Source: Trachelipus rathkii
Taxonomy: Eukaryota > Arthropoda > Malacostraca > Isopoda > Trachelipodidae
NCBI GenBank assembly: GCA_015478945.1
Contig: JABUQX010099191.1
Location: 1-22,500 of the forward strand
DNA: 22,500 bases
Reading direction: 5' to 3'
Numbering within the stretch: position 1 is the stretch's first letter; the number at the start of each line of letters is the position of its first letter. Both the position numbers and the translations under genes were made by a program. This document shows positions 21,761 to 22,500 of this stretch, in pieces. The notes under the pieces are model-generated. The model was not told the DNA's origin, made no database searches, and worked only from the letters and a program-made list of their open reading frames with translations.

Positions 21761-22041
21761 CTATTTTTGTGATTATGGTGGGAGTGCTTTCCATGAGTAG
21801 GCTTACATTTTTCTCATTTTACTTTCAGTCTTGGATCGGTTCTATATTTAGTGGGCGCGCTCTCTCTGCTGTGAGCGGGTGAGGAGACCTTAATTTAATC
21901 TTACATAATTTTAAGTCGCTTATTATTTTTAATATTAGGATTTAATTTTATGAAGGTTTTCAGACTTTTGTGTTGAATTTGTGGAAGATTTTGTCTAAAA
22001 TGTTTTTTATTAATAATTAAATCAATTTTTTGAAGCATAAT
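21761..22041. other. Unassigned DNA
   Basis: About 280 bp without a recognisable gene. GC content falls from left to right towards the TA array. Confidence 0.5.
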
Positions 22042-22125
22042 TTATATATATATATATATATATACTATATTTTATATTATATATGATATATATTATATAA
22101 TATATATATTATATATATATATATA

Positions 22126-22163
<38 letters not shown>

Positions 22164-22245
22164 TTATATATATATATTATATATATATATATTATATATA
22201 ATTATATATTATATATATATAATATTAATATATATATATATATAT
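22042..22245. repeat. (TA)n microsatellite
   Basis: About 205 bp of alternating TA with TATAATATA-type interruptions. The 255 bp to its right are unassigned. Confidence 0.95.
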
Positions 22246-22500
22246 GAAGTTGCAAAAACTTTCAACGACAATCAGAAGAGCATATCTTGAAAACTACTAT
22301 TACCTACAGTTAAAAAATATCATACATTGTTGGAAATCTCTGGTAAAAATTTTTATTAGTTTGGAAACATGTGGAACCAAATTAAGTAAATAGGTATTTT
22401 TTTTTAAATTCTTTAAAGATATAAATCGGTAGACATTTAAAATAAATACATTTTTTGGGAATTTCCTCGAAAAGAGATTAATGTAACATTGACAAAATTA

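Overview
The window looks like nuclear DNA from an arthropod, most likely a decapod crustacean (shrimp, crab or crayfish). The basis is very AT-rich DNA, an extreme load of long (TA)n and (ATT)n microsatellites (roughly 10% of the window), and several broken non-LTR retrotransposons whose protein style I associate with decapod genomes. The species is not determined. No bacterial-type operons, no intact host gene and no rRNA, standalone tRNA or CRISPR array were seen.

Layout. 1-4,500 is an AT-rich, gene-poor stretch with a few short uninterpreted open frames, the most protein-like on the minus strand at 3,643-3,786. 4,718-4,999 is an unidentified coding-like remnant. Three long copies of one LINE family (probably RTE-like) follow on the plus strand at about 5,005-7,100 (A), 8,802-10,700 (B) and 13,850-15,562 (C), with a fourth, 3'-end-only copy (D) at about 12,752-13,011. 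All are dead; C is the best preserved, keeping the RT palm motifs including the YADD active site, though frameshifted. Between them lie a possible hAT transposase C-terminus (8,158-8,304), a small GC-rich open frame that looks like a last coding exon (10,984-11,100), a large foldback hairpin (11,660-12,003), two copies in opposite orientation of a tRNA-derived SINE-like repeat (12,598-12,716 plus; 13,502-13,700 minus), and long (TA)n or (ATT)n arrays.

From 15,560 rightward: two TA arrays separate copy C from the 3' end of a different LINE on the minus strand (16,090-16,972), which keeps a C-terminal CCHC motif. A 450-bp TA array follows, then a very decayed CR1/Jockey-like RT on the plus strand (about 17,560-18,560). 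18,600-22,041 is mostly unassigned, with a GC-richer segment at 21,150-21,760. The window closes with another TA array and about 250 bp of unassigned DNA.

The genes do not form a pathway. The common theme is a retrotransposon graveyard interlocked with microsatellites: almost every LINE end sits at or near a TA or ATT array. Boundaries are by eye and should be read as accurate to some tens of bases.
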